Origin: Gemmatimonadota bacterium
GTDB taxonomy: Bacteria > Gemmatimonadota > Gemmatimonadetes > Longimicrobiales > Gaopeijiaceae
Reading direction: 5' to 3'
Length of the DNA: 64,000 nucleotides
Assembly: GCA_022823145.1 (NCBI GenBank)
Contig: JAJDXS010000058.1
Location: 34,908-98,907 of the forward strand
This document shows positions 63,785 through 64,000 of the stretch, one piece after another. The position numbers and the translations under genes were made by a program. Within the stretch, counting starts at the first letter, position 1; the number at the start of each line of letters is the position of its first letter. Below the pieces are notes generated by a model. The model did not search any database. It saw only the letters and a program-made list of their open reading frames with translations, and was not told where the DNA came from.

Positions 63785-63817
63785 GACAATATGTCGTAGA
63801 CATTAAGACACGATGTC
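63785..63817. promoter_or_regulatory. Tandem operators (GACA-N3-TGTC) for the BlaI-type repressor
   Basis: GACA-ATA-TGTC (63785-63795) and GACA-CGA-TGTC (63807-63817) are two palindromes of equal layout, start to start 22 bases, about 35 and 57 bases upstream of the repressor start. The first extends to ACGACA-ATA-TGTCGT. BlaI/MecI operators are usually built from TACA and TGTA half-sites, so GACA/TGTC is a variant. The region beyond, to the window end, shows no gene. Confidence 0.65.
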
Positions 63818-64000
63818 GTAGATGTCAAGTCTGCAACGCTCAGATGGCACCCCCTTCGCGAACCCGTCCTGCTCTTGGTTCATATGTGGACGCCCCGTTG
63901 TGAGCAAGCCTGATTTCCGAACCGGGGTCGGGGCATGGTGGTCAGGTACTTTCATATGTCCGGCCTCTTGATGCGGCGCTCGTTTGCCGCGGGCCCGTAT

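Noticed and set aside
1..64000. tRNA, rRNA, CRISPR arrays, insertion sequences, prophage
   Set aside because: No cloverleaf, repeat-spacer pattern, transposase or phage structural gene was seen by eye. A tRNAscan or ISfinder search could still change this.

Overview
This GC-rich window looks like the chromosome of a member of the Gemmatimonadota. That placement is inferred from gene content: many secreted peptidases (M16, tricorn-type S41, S15/CocE, M19), several 6-bladed beta-propeller proteins that share a GxGxGEF-like motif, a choice-of-anchor-B protein, lipid-anchored hydrolases and a trace of a SusD-type nutrient-uptake gene. I saw no tRNA, rRNA, CRISPR array, insertion sequence or prophage.

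Layout. 1-2.6 kb: the 3' part of an AAA/DUF4143 ATPase, an outer-membrane beta-barrel and an orphan HigA-like antitoxin. 2.6-9.4 kb: a beta-propeller, then a patch that resembles a defence or accessory island. It holds an unrecognised protein, an AlbA/Schlafen-type ATP-binding regulator, a large PD-(D/E)XK-like protein and a divergent protein that may be a pPIWI-associated nuclease. 9.4-15.5 kb: a choice-of-anchor-B exoprotein, a frameshifted methyltransferase pseudogene, a Tat-exported aldo/keto-reductase-like protein, a hicAB toxin-antitoxin pair with a palindromic operator, and a duplicated-domain lipoprotein. 15.5-33.6 kb: a mostly minus-strand, exported peptide and ester degradation region. 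It carries an M16 pair with a propeller, a tricorn protease homologue, two tandem CocE hydrolases with a SusD fragment between them, an M19-like dipeptidase, an SDR and a beta-lactamase-fold hydrolase. 33.7-38.7 kb: a TRAP transporter whose binding protein lies tail-to-tail with its membrane subunits, which are joined to gpmI. 38.8-44.8 kb: an EEP-family protein, a lipid-anchored two-domain M16 peptidase, dihydroorotase and an NfuA-like Fe-S protein. 44.9-53.3 kb: a minus-strand DNA-end-processing cluster in the order nurA, herA, DUF4143 ATPase, sbcD (Mre11), sbcC (Rad50). 53.5-60.7 kb: housekeeping genes, namely SDR, glycyl-tRNA synthetase, YheT-like hydrolase, an NSS transporter, a hypothetical, endonuclease III and an HD phosphohydrolase. 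60.7-63.8 kb: a BlaI repressor, an M56/BlaR-type membrane peptidase and a frameshifted beta-propeller in one operon behind tandem operators.

The clearest unusual feature is the archaeal-style grouping of NurA-HerA with Mre11-Rad50, here with an extra ATPase inside it. The 4-9.4 kb patch is the best candidate for an undescribed system. Two single-base frameshifts, a SusD fragment and other gene scraps show ongoing decay, or assembly error, in the accessory parts.
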